Source of the DNA: Pseudomonas sp. GCEP-101
GTDB lineage: Bacteria; Pseudomonadota; Gammaproteobacteria; Pseudomonadales; Pseudomonadaceae
Reading direction: 5' to 3'
DNA length: 64,000 bases
NCBI RefSeq assembly: GCF_025133575.1
Contig: NZ_CP104011.1
Coordinates: 310,001-374,000 of the forward strand
The position numbers and the translations under genes are program-made. The notes under the pieces are model-generated. The model was given only the letters and a program-made list of their open reading frames with translations. It did no database searches and had not been told where the DNA came from. Of the stretch, positions 44,252 through 56,015 are shown piece after piece. The first letter of the stretch is position 1, and each line of letters opens with the position of its first letter.

Positions 44252-44836
44252 ATGACCGAACTCGCCCTGATCCTGGTCAGCGCCATCCTGGTGAACAACT
44301 TCGTGCTGGTGCAGTTCCTCGGCATCTGCCCGTTAATGGACGTGTCGCGCCGGATCGAAACGGCACTCGCCCTGGCCCTGGCGACTACCTTCGTCCTCAC
44401 CCTTGCCTCGGCGCTGAGCTACATCCTGCAGCGCTACGTGCTGCAGCCGCTGGACGTGGAGTTCCTGCGCACCATCGGCTTCATCCTGGTGATCGCCATC
44501 GTCGTGCAGTTCACCGAACTGCTGGTGAACAGGACCAGCCCGCTGCTGGCCCGCACGCTGGGCATCTTCCTGCCGCTGATCACCACCAACTGCATCGTGC
44601 TGGGCGTGGCGCTGCTCAATGCGCGCAAGGCCGAGTTCGGCTTCTTGCAAGCGACTTTCCAGGGCTTCGGCGCCGGCCTGGGCTTCACCCTCGTGCTGGT
44701 GCTGTTCGCCGCGCTGCGCGAGCGCATCGCCCTCGCCGACGTGCCCAAGCCCTTCCAGGGCGCGGCCATCGGCATGATCACCGCCGGGCTGATGTCCCTG
44801 GCGTTCATGGGCTTCAGCGGGTTGCTCAAGCCATGA
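44252..44836 (+). CDS. rnfA: electron transport complex subunit RnfA
   Basis: 194-aa, six-helix inner-membrane subunit of the Rnf/Rsx complex, similar to Nqr[23 protein letters not shown] and [16 protein letters not shown] are diagnostic and contain the cysteines that bind an intramembrane [2Fe-2S] centre. First gene of the operon; the 43-bp gap after ccdB leaves little room for a separate promoter beyond ccdB. Confidence 0.95.
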   Translation: MTELALILVSAILVNNFVLVQFLGICPLMDVSRRIETALALALATTFVLTLASALSYILQRYVLQPLDVEFLRTIGFILVIAIVVQFTELLVNRTSPLLARTLGIFLPLITTNCIVLGVALLNARKAEFGFLQATFQGFGAGLGFTLVLVLFAALRERIALADVPKPFQGAAIGMITAGLMSLAFMGFSGLLKP

Positions 44837-45387
44837 TCGCCGCACTGTTGATCATCCTGCTGTGCGTTGCCGGCGTGGTGGCCCTGCGTCTGGCGGCGGC
44901 GCGCGGGCATGTCGCCGGGGAGTCCATCGCCGGGCAGATCAATGACCTGCTGCCGCAGACCCAGTGCGGCCAGTGTGGCTACGCCGGCTGCAAGCCTTAC
45001 GCCCAGGCCATCGCCGAGGGTGACGCGATCAACAAGTGCCCGCCCGGCGGCGCCGCGACCATCGCCGCCCTTGCCGAGCTGCTGGACGTGGCCCCCCTGC
45101 CGCTGGACGCCGCCGAGGAGACGCCGCCGCGCGTGGCCTACATCCACGAGGCCGAGTGCATCGGCTGCACCAAGTGCATCCGCGCCTGCCCGGTGGACGC
45201 CATCGTCGGCGCGGCCAAACTGATGCACACGGTGATCGTCGACGAATGTACCGGCTGCGACCTGTGCCTGGAGCCCTGCCCGGTGGACTGCATCGAGATG
45301 CGCGAACTGCCGGTGCGCGTCACCGACTGGACATGGCCGCTGCCGCAGGGCCGGCTGATCCACAGCGACAAGGAGCAGGCGGCATGA
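44833..45387 (+). CDS. rnfB: electron transport complex subunit RnfB
   Basis: 184-aa membrane-anchored iron-sulfur protein: one N-terminal helix, an Fe-S domain with [13 protein letters not shown] and C-terminal two 4Fe-4S motifs [15 protein letters not shown] and [15 protein letters not shown]. Entry point for electrons from ferredoxin. ATGA overlap with rnfA. Confidence 0.95.
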   Translation: MIAALLIILLCVAGVVALRLAAARGHVAGESIAGQINDLLPQTQCGQCGYAGCKPYAQAIAEGDAINKCPPGGAATIAALAELLDVAPLPLDAAEETPPRVAYIHEAECIGCTKCIRACPVDAIVGAAKLMHTVIVDECTGCDLCLEPCPVDCIEMRELPVRVTDWTWPLPQGRLIHSDKEQAA

Positions 45388-47708
45388 ACGCGCAGGTCTG
45401 GCGCTTCCCTGGCGGCCTGCAACTGCCGGCCAACAAGCAGCAATCCACCGCCGCGCCGATCCAGCAGCCGCCGCTGCCGCGCCGCCTGGTGCTGCCGCTG
45501 CAGCAGCACATCGGTGCGCCCGCCGTGCCGTGCGTCGACGTCGGTCAGCGCGTGCTCAAGGGCCAGCTGATCGCCAACGCCGGCAGCGCCATCAGCGCCG
45601 CGCTGCATGCGCCCACCTCCGGCACCGTGGTCGAGATCGGCGAGCAGCCCTACCCGCACGCATCCGGCCTGTCGGCACCAGCCATCGTGATCGACAGCGA
45701 TGGCGCGGAAGAGTGGATCGCTCTCGACCCCGAGCCGGAGTACCGATCTATCTCCGGGGTCGAACTGCTGGAGCGCATTCGCCAGGCGGGCGTCGCCGGC
45801 CTCGGCGGCGCCGGGTTCCCCACCGCGGCCAAGCTGGCCTCCCGCGCCCAGGAGGATCTGCACACCCTGATCGTCAATGGCGCCGAGTGCGAGCCCTATC
45901 TCAGCGCCGACGACCTGCTGATGCGCGAACGCGCCGCCGAGCTGGTGCAAGGCATCGAGGTGCTCATGCACATCCTCCAGCCGCAGCAGGTGCTGCTCGG
46001 CATCGAAGACGACAAGCCCGACGCCATCGCCGCCGTGCAGGCCGCCATCGGCGAACGCCCCATTCGCCTGCAGGCGGTGCCGACGCGCTACCCGTCCGGC
46101 GGCGAGCGCCAGCTGATCCAGTTGCTCACCGGCCGCGAGGTGCCCTCCGGTGGCCTCCCGGCGGACATCGGCATGCTCTGCGTGAACGTCGGCACCGCCG
46201 TCGCCGTGGCTGATGCCGTGCTGCGCGGGCGCCCGCTGATCTCGCGCATCACCACCCTGACCGGCGCCGCGCTGGCGCGCCCCTGCAACGTCGAAGCGCT
46301 GATCGGCACGCCGGTGGGCGAACTGCTGGACTTCGCCGGCCTCGACCACGCCAGGCTGGACCGCCTGCTGCTCGGCGGCCCGCTGATGGGCGACAGCCTG
46401 CCCTCGCTGGACGCGCCGCTGATCAAGACCGCCAACTGCCTGCTGGCCGCCACCCGCGAGGAACTGCCGCCGCCCGCCCCAGCGATGCCGTGCATCCGCT
46501 GCGGCGACTGCGCGCAGGTCTGCCCAGCCAGCCTGCTGCCGCAGCAGCTGTATTTCTTCGCCGAGAATCATCCGCAGCTCAGGGCGCACAACCTGTTCGA
46601 CTGCATCGAATGCGGCGCCTGTGCCTACGTCTGTCCATCGAGCATTCCACTGGTGCAGCACTACCGCGCCGCCAAGGCCGAGATCCGCGCGCTGGAGCAG
46701 CGCCAGCTGAAGGCCGAGCATTGGCGCCTGCGCTTCGAACAACGCCAGGATCGCCTGCGTCGCGAGGACGCGCAGCGCGCCGCCAACCGCCTCGCCCGGC
46801 AGGAGCGCGCCGCGTCCGTGCAGGACGAGCCGCCCGCCGTCGCAACGCCCGCCACTCCCGCCGCGCAAGCGGTGATCGAACGGGTGAAGGCCGAAAAGGC
46901 CGTGGGCACCGCGACCGACCAGCTCAAGCGACTGAAGATCGAGGCGAGTATGGCCCAGGTCGCGCTGAACAAAGCCGAGAAGCAACTGGCCAGCCACGAC
47001 ACCGAGCAACTGCGCTCCCAGGTGGCAGAGCTGCGCATCGCGGCCCAAGAGGCCAAAGCCGCGCTGGCCGCTGCGCACGCGCAGAACGCCAGTGCGGAGC
47101 CGGCCCCCACTGCGGCGCCGATGGACAACGAGGCCGCGCTGAAGAAAGCGAAGCTCGACGCCGCCATGGCCCGCGCCCAGTTGAAAAAGTCCGAGAAAGC
47201 GTTCGGCGAAACGCCCAGCGATGAACAGCGCGCCACTCTCGCCTCGCTGCGCGCGGAAGTGGAACGCATCGAGGGCCGACTCCAGCCATTGCAGGGAACC
47301 GCCATGCCGAGCGAACCGCACACCGCCCAGCCTGCCGACGGCATCCTCGCGCTGCGCCAGGCCAAGCAGGCCTATGTCGCCCAACGCGACGCCCTGCGCA
47401 CGGCCGAGCGCGAAGGCGCCAGTACCGGGGAGCTGGACGCGATCCGCGAGACACTCGCCGCCGCCGAAGCCGCCCTGCACGCCGCCGAGGACGCCAGCGG
47501 CAAGGCGCCGCCGGACCTGGTGCGCACCGACAAGCGCCCGGTGAGCGCCGCCCTGCGAGCCGCCAAGACCGAACTGGCCTACGCCCGCGCCGACCTGAAG
47601 AAGCTCGAACGCGAAGGCGCGGACGAAGCGGCCCTGGCCGTCGCCCGCGAACGCCTGCAGGCGGCCGAGCGTGCCGTCGCCGACGCCCAGGGCGAGGTGC
47701 GCCCATGA
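45384..47708 (+). CDS. rnfC: electron transport complex subunit RnfC with long C-terminal extension
   Basis: 774-aa NADH/FMN-binding subunit homologous to NuoF. N-terminal RnfC barrel ([14 protein letters not shown]), FMN/NADH region ([16 protein letters not shown] near residues 133-148; [16 protein letters not shown]), two 4Fe-4S motifs [17 protein letters not shown] and [18 protein letters not shown] (about 371-423). Residues 424-774 form an Ala/Lys/Glu-rich coiled-coil extension with repeats of the form ALxxAKxxLAxAxAxLKK. Such extensions occur in several gamma-proteobacterial RnfC/RsxC. Confidence 0.95.
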   Translation: MNAQVWRFPGGLQLPANKQQSTAAPIQQPPLPRRLVLPLQQHIGAPAVPCVDVGQRVLKGQLIANAGSAISAALHAPTSGTVVEIGEQPYPHASGLSAPAIVIDSDGAEEWIALDPEPEYRSISGVELLERIRQAGVAGLGGAGFPTAAKLASRAQEDLHTLIVNGAECEPYLSADDLLMRERAAELVQGIEVLMHILQPQQVLLGIEDDKPDAIAAVQAAIGERPIRLQAVPTRYPSGGERQLIQLLTGREVPSGGLPADIGMLCVNVGTAVAVADAVLRGRPLISRITTLTGAALARPCNVEALIGTPVGELLDFAGLDHARLDRLLLGGPLMGDSLPSLDAPLIKTANCLLAATREELPPPAPAMPCIRCGDCAQVCPASLLPQQLYFFAENHPQLRAHNLFDCIECGACAYVCPSSIPLVQHYRAAKAEIRALEQRQLKAEHWRLRFEQRQDRLRREDAQRAANRLARQERAASVQDEPPAVATPATPAAQAVIERVKAEKAVGTATDQLKRLKIEASMAQVALNKAEKQLASHDTEQLRSQVAELRIAAQEAKAALAAAHAQNASAEPAPTAAPMDNEAALKKAKLDAAMARAQLKKSEKAFGETPSDEQRATLASLRAEVERIEGRLQPLQGTAMPSEPHTAQPADGILALRQAKQAYVAQRDALRTAEREGASTGELDAIRETLAAAEAALHAAEDASGKAPPDLVRTDKRPVSAALRAAKTELAYARADLKKLEREGADEAALAVARERLQAAERAVADAQGEVRP

Positions 47709-48745
47709 AGCTGCCACGCATCAGTTCGCCCCACGTCACCGGCGCGAATCGCACGCAGAAGGTCATGCTGACCCTGCTGGTCGCCTGCGCACCGGGCGCC
47801 CTGGTGCTGATCGGCCTGTACGGCGTCGGCACCCTGTTCAACCTGCTCTGGTGCAGCCTGCTCGCACTCTCCACCGAAGCCCTGATGCTCAGCCTGCGCG
47901 GCCGCCCGGTGACCTTCTTCCTCAAGGACGGCAGCGCGCTGGTCACCGCCGTGCTGCTCGCCCTCGCCCTGCCGCCCTATTCGCCCTGGTGGCTGAGCGC
48001 GGTCGCCACGGTGTTCGCGCTGATCTTCGGCAAGCACCTGTACGGCGGCCTCGGGCAGAACCCGTTCAACCCGGCCATGGTGGGTTATGCCGTGGTGCTG
48101 GTGTCCTTCCCGCAGCAGATGAGCCAGTGGCCGGCGGCGGACAACGCCCTGGGTGTCGTCGAGGGCCTGCGGCAGATCCTCGGCTTCGCCAGCCAGGGGC
48201 CGGATGCCTGGGTCGGCGCCACCGCGCTGGACGTGGTGCGCAACAACCACAGCCTGACCATGGAGGAGCTGCTGGCACAGTCCCCCGCCTTCGGCAGCGT
48301 CGGCGGCCGCGGCGCGGAGCTGGTCAACCTGGCCTTCCTCGCTGGCGGGCTGTTTCTGCTCTGGCGCAAGCTGTTCACCTGGCACGCGCCGGTGGGCATG
48401 CTCGGCGGCCTGTTCATCATGAGCCTGCTGTTCTGGAACGGCACCGGCTCCGATTCCCACGGCTCGCCGCTGCTGCACCTGTTCAGCGGCGCGACCATGC
48501 TCGGCGCCTTCTTCCTCGTCACCGACCCGGTGTCCGGCGCCACCAGCAACCGCGGCCGGCTGCTGTTCGGCGTCGGCGTCGGCGTGCTCACCTACGTGAT
48601 CCGCGCCTGGGGCGGCTACCCCGATGGCCTGGCCTTCGCCGTGCTGCTGATGAACCTCGCCGCACCGACCCTGGACTACTTCACCCGCCCGCGCACCTAC
48701 GGGCACAAGAAGCCCGAGCGCGGCTTCCAGGCAGGCGACCAATGA
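47705..48745 (+). CDS. rnfD: electron transport complex subunit RnfD
   Basis: 346-aa inner-membrane subunit similar to NqrB, ten helices, with the FMN-attachment region [22 protein letters not shown] (threonine of GAT). ATGA overlap with rnfC and rnfG. Confidence 0.95.
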   Translation: MKLPRISSPHVTGANRTQKVMLTLLVACAPGALVLIGLYGVGTLFNLLWCSLLALSTEALMLSLRGRPVTFFLKDGSALVTAVLLALALPPYSPWWLSAVATVFALIFGKHLYGGLGQNPFNPAMVGYAVVLVSFPQQMSQWPAADNALGVVEGLRQILGFASQGPDAWVGATALDVVRNNHSLTMEELLAQSPAFGSVGGRGAELVNLAFLAGGLFLLWRKLFTWHAPVGMLGGLFIMSLLFWNGTGSDSHGSPLLHLFSGATMLGAFFLVTDPVSGATSNRGRLLFGVGVGVLTYVIRAWGGYPDGLAFAVLLMNLAAPTLDYFTRPRTYGHKKPERGFQAGDQ

Positions 48746-49368
48746 CGCCCAGGAGTGCCGTGGTGCTGGGCCTGCTGGCGCTGACCGCCGCGGGCATCGT
48801 CACCGGCGTCCACCAGCTCACCGCCCAGCGCATCGACACCGCCCAGCGCGAGTTCCGCGGTCGCCAGGTGCTGGAACTGCTGCCCAGGGGCAGCTACGAC
48901 AACCATCCGCTGGAAAACGCCGTCAGCACCTTCGATCCCAAGCTGCTGGGCCGCGACGAACCCGCGCCGGCGTATATCGCCCGCCAGGCTGGCCAGGCCA
49001 CGGCCGTCGTGCTCCAGCCCATCGCCCGGGATGGCTATGGCGGCTCGATCCAGCTGCTGGTGGGCGTGACCGCCCAAGGCCGGCTGCTCGGCGTGCGCGT
49101 CGTGGCGCACCATGAGACGCCCGGCCAGGGTGATCGAATCGAACTGGGCAAGAGCGACTGGCTGCACGGCTTCAACGGCCGCTCGCTGGGTGACCCGACC
49201 GACGCGGGCTGGAAGGTGAAGAAGGATGGCGGCCAGTTCGACCAGTTCGCCGGTGCCACCGTCACGCCGCGCGCGGTGGTCAAGGCAACGCACCTGGCGT
49301 TGCAGTACTTCGACGCGCACAAGGCGGAGCTAATGGTTCCCGCGACCTCGGGAGAACAGCATGAATAA
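48742..49368 (+). CDS. rnfG: electron transport complex subunit RnfG
   Basis: 208-aa subunit: one N-terminal helix and a periplasmic FMN-binding domain with [16 protein letters not shown], the site of covalent FMN on the second threonine of the (S/T)GAT-type motif (first position is Ala here). [13 protein letters not shown] is also conserved. Overlaps rnfD and rnfE. Confidence 0.93.
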   Translation: MTPRSAVVLGLLALTAAGIVTGVHQLTAQRIDTAQREFRGRQVLELLPRGSYDNHPLENAVSTFDPKLLGRDEPAPAYIARQAGQATAVVLQPIARDGYGGSIQLLVGVTAQGRLLGVRVVAHHETPGQGDRIELGKSDWLHGFNGRSLGDPTDAGWKVKKDGGQFDQFAGATVTPRAVVKATHLALQYFDAHKAELMVPATSGEQHE

Positions 49369-50074
49369 CCCCGGCTACCGCGACATCGCCCTCCAGGGCC
49401 TGTGGAAGAACAACCCCGGCCTGGTGCAGCTGCTCGGCCTGTGCCCGCTGCTGGGCACCAGCAGCTCCATGGTCAACGCCCTCGGCCTGGGCCTGGCGAC
49501 GATCCTCGTGCTGGTCTGCTCCAGCATCAGCGTGGCGCTGCTCCGTGGCACGCTGAGCGAAGCCGTGCGCCTGCCGGCCTTCCTGCTGATCATCGCCAGC
49601 CTCACCACCTGCGTCGAACTGTTGATGCAGGCCTGGCGCTACGAGCTGTACCAGGTGCTGGGCGTCTTCGTCCCGCTGATCGTCACCAACTGCGTGATCC
49701 TCGGCCGCGCCGAGTCCTTTGCCGTGAACAACAGCGTGGCGCGCTCGGCCTTCGATGGGCTGATGATGGGCCTGGGCTTCGCCCTCGTCCTGCTGGCCAT
49801 CGGCACCCTGCGCGAACTGCTCGGCCATGGCACCCTGCTGGCCGGCATGGACCTGCTGTTCGGCCCCGGCGCAGCCGGCTGGACGCTGCAGATTCCCGGC
49901 TACCAGGGCCTGTTGCTGGCCGTGTTGCCGCCCGGCGCCTTCCTCACGCTGGGCCTGCTGATTGCACTGAAAAACCGTATTGACGAAAGCCTGGCGGAGC
50001 GCGCCAGGGCGCCAGCGGGCGACAGCCCTGCGACCGAGCGCCAACGCGTCCGCGTGACCGGAGTGATCGAATGA
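49361..50074 (+). CDS. rnfE: electron transport complex subunit RnfE
   Basis: 237-aa NqrD-like inner-membrane subunit, six helices: [20 protein letters not shown] at the start and [20 protein letters not shown], carrying the two cysteines of the membrane iron-sulfur centre. Overlaps rnfG by 8 bp and nth by 4 bp, the canonical order rnfABCDGE-nth. Confidence 0.94.
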   Translation: MNNPGYRDIALQGLWKNNPGLVQLLGLCPLLGTSSSMVNALGLGLATILVLVCSSISVALLRGTLSEAVRLPAFLLIIASLTTCVELLMQAWRYELYQVLGVFVPLIVTNCVILGRAESFAVNNSVARSAFDGLMMGLGFALVLLAIGTLRELLGHGTLLAGMDLLFGPGAAGWTLQIPGYQGLLLAVLPPGAFLTLGLLIALKNRIDESLAERARAPAGDSPATERQRVRVTGVIE

Positions 50075-50709
50075 ATGCCGCCAAGCGCGCGGAGATTTTC
50101 CGCCGACTCAAGGAAGACAATCCCAACCCCGAAACCGAGCTGGCCTACAGCACGCCGTTCGAACTGCTCATCGCGGTGCTGCTCTCCGCCCAGGCCACCG
50201 ACGTCGGGGTGAACAAGGCCACCGCCAAGCTCTACCCGGTGGCCAATACCCCGGAGGCGATCTACGCCCTCGGCGTGGAGGGGCTGTCGGAGTACATCAA
50301 GACCATCGGCCTGTACAACAGCAAGGCGAAGAACACCATCGAGACCTGCCGCATCCTCATCGAGAAGCACGGCGGCCAGGTGCCGGAGAACCGCGAAGAC
50401 CTCGAAGCCTTGCCGGGCGTGGGCCGCAAGACCGCCAACGTAGTCCTCAACACGGCGTTCCGACAGCCGGCGATGGCCGTGGACACCCACATCTTCCGCG
50501 TCGCCAACCGCACCAACATCGCGCCGGGGCGCAACGTGCTGGAGGTGGAGCGCAAGCTGCTCAAGTTCGTGCCCAAGGAATACCTGCTGGACGCGCACCA
50601 CTGGCTGATCCTGCATGGCCGCTACGTCTGCAAGGCGCGCAAGCCGCAGTGCGGCAGCTGCCGAATCGAGGACCTGTGCGAGTACAAGCACAAGACTTCC
50701 GACGATTGA
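50071..50709 (+). CDS. nth: endonuclease III
   Basis: 212-aa bifunctional DNA glycosylase/AP lyase for oxidised pyrimidines. Helix-hairpin-helix LPGVGRKTANVVLN with the catalytic lysine, the catalytic aspartate in VDTHIFRV, and a C-terminal [4Fe-4S] loop C-x6-C-x2-C-x5-C (CKARKPQCGSCRIEDLC). ATGA overlap with rnfE. Confidence 0.96.
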   Translation: MNAAKRAEIFRRLKEDNPNPETELAYSTPFELLIAVLLSAQATDVGVNKATAKLYPVANTPEAIYALGVEGLSEYIKTIGLYNSKAKNTIETCRILIEKHGGQVPENREDLEALPGVGRKTANVVLNTAFRQPAMAVDTHIFRVANRTNIAPGRNVLEVERKLLKFVPKEYLLDAHHWLILHGRYVCKARKPQCGSCRIEDLCEYKHKTSDD

Positions 50710-50816
50710 GCGTTATGGGAAAATTCCGTCAGGGTGATTGAAAAAATCTTTTTTACCGCCCACGCCTTTGTCGATATAAGGGGCGCCAACACACCCCGTG
50801 TTGTGGAGTGCACCCA

Positions 50817-50999
50817 ATGGCAAACGACAAAGAAGACCTCGAACTCGAGGACGATGTCAGCACAGACGACAGCGATGACGCTGCCGAAGCCTCGGTAGAG
50901 GTCGCCAAGACCAACCTGACCAAGCGCCGCATCATCGACAATTACCTGGAAGAACGTCGCCTGCAGCGCCAATTGTCCGACTACGATTTCGATCTGTAA
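50817..50999 (+). CDS. PA3496-family small acidic protein
   Basis: 60-aa protein, acidic N-terminal half (EDLELEDDVSTDDSDDAAEA) and basic C-terminal helix (TKRRIIDNYLEERRLQRQLSDYDFDL). It corresponds to P. aeruginosa PA3496, which databases call a putative envelope integrity protein. GGAG lies 9 nt upstream of the ATG. Followed by a strong terminator. Confidence 0.85.
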   Translation: MANDKEDLELEDDVSTDDSDDAAEASVEVAKTNLTKRRIIDNYLEERRLQRQLSDYDFDL

Positions 51000-51027
51000 G
51001 CCTTCTCCCAAGCGAAGTACCTGCATG

Positions 51028-51057
51028 AAAAAGCCCCGCAATCTGGCGGGGCTTTTT
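51028..51057 (+). terminator. Rho-independent terminator
   Basis: AAAAAGCCCCGC/GCGGGGCTTTTT with a 6-nt loop, 28 bp past the PA3496-type gene. Confidence 0.93.
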
Positions 51058-51136
51058 GTTGGCGCTCGCTGCGCAAATTACGCTGCAGGAACGCGCCATG
51101 CGCGATCCCGGAAATAGCCGCTTACAAGGTCAAGAG

Positions 51137-51256
51137 CCCCTCAGCCTAACCCTCTCCCGCAAGCGGGAGAGGGGACTGTTCGGCGCAGGTTGAACCCACA
51201 GCATCAGCCGGCACGATCTGCCCCCTCTCCCTCTGGGAGAGGGCTGGGGTGAGGGT
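51137..51256. repeat. dispersed palindromic repeat, copy 4
   Basis: Fourth copy of the CCTAACCCTCTCCCGC ... GCGGGAGAGGGG ... GGGAGAGGGCTGGGGTGAGG family, closest to copy 3. Lies between the convergent PA3496-type gene and ppnN. Confidence 0.75.
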
Positions 51257-51304
51257 GAACCCCAGCCCCGGTATATCCAGGAGCAGATAGCTGCCCCGAC
51301 AGGA

Positions 51305-52696
51305 TCACACCGCGACGCCCACGCGTTGCACCACCCGGTAGCACGGTTCATACGCCGCGCCGCCCGGCAGCTTCATGCGGTGCTGCTCGACGAAGGCCTG
51401 CAGCAGCGCATCCAGCGGCTCCATGATCGCCGCGTCGCCGTGGATCTCGTACGGGCCGAACTCCTCGATCATGCGAATGCCACGGTCCTTGACGTTGCCG
51501 GCCACGATCCCGGAGAACGCCCGGCGCAGGTTCGCCGCCAGCTCGTGGGGCGGCACGTCGCGGCCCAGGTCGAGACCGGCCATGTTCTCGTGGGTCGGCT
51601 CGAACGGGCGCTGGAAGCTCTCGTCGATCTTCAGCAGCCAGTTGAAGTGGTAGGCATCGTTGCGCTCGCGGCGGAACTGCTTGACCCGCTTGAGGCCGGC
51701 GCTCATTTCCCGCGCCACTTCCGCCGGGTCGTCGATGATGATGCGGTAGCGCCGCTGCGCGGCTTCGCCCAGGGTGGCGCCGACGAAGGCGTGCAGTTGC
51801 TCGATGTACGCCGCCGCGCTGCGCGGGCCGGTGAGCACCAGGGGGAATGGCATGTCCTGGTTGTCCGGGTGCATCAGGATGCCCAGCAGGTAGAGGAACT
51901 CCTCTGCCGTGCCGACGCCGCCGGGAAACACGATGATGCCGTGGCCTACGCGGACGAAGGCCTCCAGGCGCTTCTCGATGTCCGGCAGGATCACCAGTTC
52001 GTTGACGATCGGGTTCGGCGCCTCGGCGGCGATGATCCCGGGTTCGGTCAGCCCAAGGTAGCGTCCATCGGAGATGCGCTGTTTGGCGTGGCCGATGGTG
52101 GCGCCCTTCATCGGCCCCTTCATCACGCCCGGGCCGCAGCCCGTGCAGACGTCGAGGCTGCGCAGGCCCAGTTCGTGGCCGACCTTCTTGGTGTACTTGT
52201 ACTCGTTGGTGCTGATGGAGTGGCCGCCCCAGCACACGACGATCTTCGGCTCCACCCCGGCGCGCAGGGCGCGGGCGTTGCGCAGCAGGTGGAAGACGTA
52301 GTCGGTGATGCCGGCCGAGCTGTCCAGGCCGAAGCGCCGGCTGTTCAGGGCATTCTGGGTGTAGACGATGTCGCGCAGGGCGCTGAAGAGCATCTCGCGG
52401 GTGCTGGCGATCATCTCGCCGTCGACGAAGGCGTCAGCCGGCGCGTTGAACAGTTCCAGGCGCACGCCGCGGTCCTGCTGGTGGATTTCCAGCTCGAAGT
52501 CGCGGTAGGCGTCGAGAATGTGCTTGGCGTTGTCGATCTGGGTGCCGGTGTTGAGGATGGCCAGGGCACACTGGCGGAAAAGTTTGTACGTGCTGCCAGA
52601 GCCCGCTTCGCTGAGCTGGTGGACTTCACGCTGGGAGAGGGTTTCAAGGCTGCCCTTGGGGCTGACCGAGGCATTGTTTACCGGTCTTGGGGACAT
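51305..52696 (-). CDS. ppnN: pyrimidine/purine nucleotide 5'-monophosphate nucleosidase
   Basis: 463-aa LOG-family enzyme (E. coli PpnN/YgdH) cleaving nucleotide monophosphates at the N-glycosidic bond during stringent response. LOG core with GCGPGVMKGPMKGA, catalytic FPGGVGTAEEFLYLLGIL, and N- and C-terminal flanking domains (DUF4478, DUF3412 types). The long form distinguishes it from the ~190-aa LOG proteins. (p)ppGpp regulation is known for E. coli and presumed here. Confidence 0.9.
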   Translation of the reverse strand: MSPRPVNNASVSPKGSLETLSQREVHQLSEAGSGSTYKLFRQCALAILNTGTQIDNAKHILDAYRDFELEIHQQDRGVRLELFNAPADAFVDGEMIASTREMLFSALRDIVYTQNALNSRRFGLDSSAGITDYVFHLLRNARALRAGVEPKIVVCWGGHSISTNEYKYTKKVGHELGLRSLDVCTGCGPGVMKGPMKGATIGHAKQRISDGRYLGLTEPGIIAAEAPNPIVNELVILPDIEKRLEAFVRVGHGIIVFPGGVGTAEEFLYLLGILMHPDNQDMPFPLVLTGPRSAAAYIEQLHAFVGATLGEAAQRRYRIIIDDPAEVAREMSAGLKRVKQFRRERNDAYHFNWLLKIDESFQRPFEPTHENMAGLDLGRDVPPHELAANLRRAFSGIVAGNVKDRGIRMIEEFGPYEIHGDAAIMEPLDALLQAFVEQHRMKLPGGAAYEPCYRVVQRVGVAV

Positions 52697-52937
52697 GCTG
52701 TATTCCTTGACGATGGAAGCCGGGCGCCGAAGCGCGGGCCTTCCGATAAATCGATGCGGCCGTCCGTTCGGCCGTCATTGCCGGGGGCGTCGCGGCGGGG
52801 ATTCTCCTGCCCGCAGCGCGCTCCTTCTGACTCTGACAAGCGAATGGCGGAAACTGCTTCCGCAATCGACGCGTCCGGCGTCGATGCCTCCTGAGTATGA
52901 ACGCTGCGATGACGTTCTGATGACGCCCTGCAAAAGA

Positions 52938-52964
52938 AAAACCCCGCCAGGTGGGCGGGGTTTT
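52938..52964 (-). terminator. terminator downstream of gloA
   Basis: AAAACCCCGCC/GGCGGGGTTTT perfect stem, 5-nt loop, with T-rich follow-up on the minus strand, 29 bp past the gloA stop. Confidence 0.9.
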
Positions 52965-52993
52965 CCGGGAACGCGCAGGCGGCAGGCGAAGGA

Positions 52994-53386
52994 TCAGTCC
53001 TTGCGCTGCGGGCTCAGCAGCTCGATCTTGTAGCCGTCCGGGTCCTCGACGAAGGCCAGGATGCTGGTGCCGTGCTTCATCGGCCCCGGCTCGCGGGTGA
53101 TCTTGCCGCCGCGGGAGCGGATGTCCTCGCAGGCCTTGTAGACGTCGGCCACTTCGAGGGCGATGTGGCCGTAGCCGGTGCCCAGCTCGTACTTCTCCAC
53201 ACCCCAGTTGTAGGTCAGCTCGATGACGCTGTTGTCGTCTTCGTTGCCGTACCCCACGAACGCCAGGGTGAACTGGCCGTCCGGATAATCCTTGCGGCGC
53301 AGCAGGGTCATGCCCAGGACTTCGGTGTAGAAGGCGATGGATTTTTCCATGTCGCCGACGCGCAGCATGGTATGCAGCAGTCTCAT
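52994..53386 (-). CDS. gloA: lactoylglutathione lyase (glyoxalase I)
   Basis: 130-aa glyoxalase I detoxifying methylglyoxal with glutathione. Metal ligands in order: His5 (LLHTMLRV), Glu in NSVIELTYN (about 56), His in GYGHIALEV (about 74) and Glu in GYKIELL (about 122). Short, Ni-type bacterial form. GAGGAAAG precedes the ATG at 53386. Confidence 0.95.
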   Translation of the reverse strand: MRLLHTMLRVGDMEKSIAFYTEVLGMTLLRRKDYPDGQFTLAFVGYGNEDDNSVIELTYNWGVEKYELGTGYGHIALEVADVYKACEDIRSRGGKITREPGPMKHGTSILAFVEDPDGYKIELLSPQRKD

Positions 53387-53467
53387 CGGTTCTTTCCTCA
53401 TCAGGTGCCCGGAGTGCGGGCTTATAAACACAAACCCCGGCTCGTGGCCGGGGATTGTTGTTCTACT

Positions 53468-53532
53468 GTAGGAGCGAGCTTGCTCGCGAACCGCGCAAAA
53501 AGCAAAAGCTTCGCGAGCAACTCGCCCCTGCA
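53468..53532. repeat. REP unit with degenerate inverted partner
   Basis: REP at 53468-53491 and a decayed complement at about 53510-53532 (TTCGCGAGCAACTCGCCCCTGC), just past the argG stop. Confidence 0.8.
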
Positions 53533-53540
53533 GGGATCGC

Positions 53541-54758
<1,218 letters not shown>

Positions 54759-54890
54759 GCCACTCAACTCCACGGGGGTTGTCACGAAAGGGACCGATTC
54801 TACTGTCCGCTCGGAGTAATTTACAGAGGGGCGACAGCTTTTGACGACAAAGCGACAAAATCTATCATCGGTGCGACCCGATGCCGCGAC

Positions 54891-55889
54891 TCAGCCCTTG
54901 GGCGCTGCGGGAGGCGCGACAGGGGTCTTGGCCGCACTGGCGGCCGGTGCGCTCGGTGCGGCGGGGGCAGGCGCGCTGGGCGCCGCGGCGGGCGCCGACG
55001 GGGCTTCGGCGGGCGGCTCGTCGACCACCGCCTCGCGGGACAGGTTCACCGTCACCCGGCGGTTCAGCGCGCGATTGGCGGCGGAGTTGTTCTTCACCAG
55101 CGGGTAGCGCTCGCCATAGAAGCGCACGGTGATCTGCGATTCGGCCACGCCATTGGCCTTGAGGTAGTCCATGACCGCGATGGCCCGACGGCGCGAAGCT
55201 TCGCGATTGGCCAGGCGGTTGCCGCTGTTGTCGGAATGGCCGTCCAGTTCGATGCGGTTCACCGTCGGGTCGGCCTTCATGTACTGCAGGATGATGTCCA
55301 GCTTGGCACGGCCCAGGGCATCGACCTCGGTGCCGCCATCGGGGAAACCGACCTGGCTCTGGCGCACCTGGTCGAAGTTGACCGGTAGCATTTTCGTCGA
55401 ACAGTCCTGGAACTGCGCGTAACCGTCGGCGAAACGGGTGGGCAACAAACGCACCAGCAGATTCTCGCCCGTGCGCGTGCGGTGGCGAACTTCCGGCGTG
55501 CGACCCTCCAGCAAGCCACCCAGCAGGCGCCCGGCCTGCTGTTGGGTACTGTTGAACGGCACGTCCCCCGAGCCCACCCGCACGGAGCCCAGGTTCAGAT
55601 CGCCCTGCCCCGGGCGCCACGGTGGCGCCGCGGCCAGCAAGGTCGCAGAACCGCTGCCCAGCCAGCCCTGCTGGGATTTCAGGCGGAAGGTCGGCTGCTC
55701 GCCGGCGCGCCAGACGAACTCGCCGACGCCGAACCCGCCGACATTCTGCGACAACCGGCACTCGAACTGGTCGCCCGCCACCGTCCATTGCGCATTTTCC
55801 AGGCGCGGCTGGAAGGTCAGCCCCCAGGCCGGCAGGCTGGCGCACAGGGTGAGCAGGAGAACGGAAGGCTGGCGCACGGCGGCATCCAC
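54891..55889 (-). CDS. motY: MotY-like flagellar motor / OmpA-domain protein
   Basis: 332-aa exported protein: signal peptide ending PAWG, an N-terminal beta domain (MotY-N, about 25-150) and an OmpA peptidoglycan-binding domain (about 170-285, IELDGHSDNSGNRLANREASRRRA, NRALNRRVTVNLS). It has a C-terminal Ala/Pro tail of about 45 residues (APSAPA repeats). Position next to argG and pyrC matches P. aeruginosa PA3526 (MotY), which anchors stators to peptidoglycan for motility. Confidence 0.87.
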   Translation of the reverse strand: MDAAVRQPSVLLLTLCASLPAWGLTFQPRLENAQWTVAGDQFECRLSQNVGGFGVGEFVWRAGEQPTFRLKSQQGWLGSGSATLLAAAPPWRPGQGDLNLGSVRVGSGDVPFNSTQQQAGRLLGGLLEGRTPEVRHRTRTGENLLVRLLPTRFADGYAQFQDCSTKMLPVNFDQVRQSQVGFPDGGTEVDALGRAKLDIILQYMKADPTVNRIELDGHSDNSGNRLANREASRRRAIAVMDYLKANGVAESQITVRFYGERYPLVKNNSAANRALNRRVTVNLSREAVVDEPPAEAPSAPAAAPSAPAPAAPSAPAASAAKTPVAPPAAPKG

Positions 55890-56015
55890 ACAGATAAATA
55901 GGCGTCCCAGTTTCTATCGGTCGGCCTCGGCAAAACTTGATAGCGAGTGCCGGCGGCGGCCTTTTCCGGTAGCATTTCACCCTCTTCCCGCTGCAACCGC
56001 CTCCCTGGAATCCGC

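Noticed and set aside
45138-47717. 859-codon minus-strand frame opposite rnfC
   Set aside because: Antisense of the Ala/Lys/Glu-rich RnfC extension, which produces long low-complexity frames.
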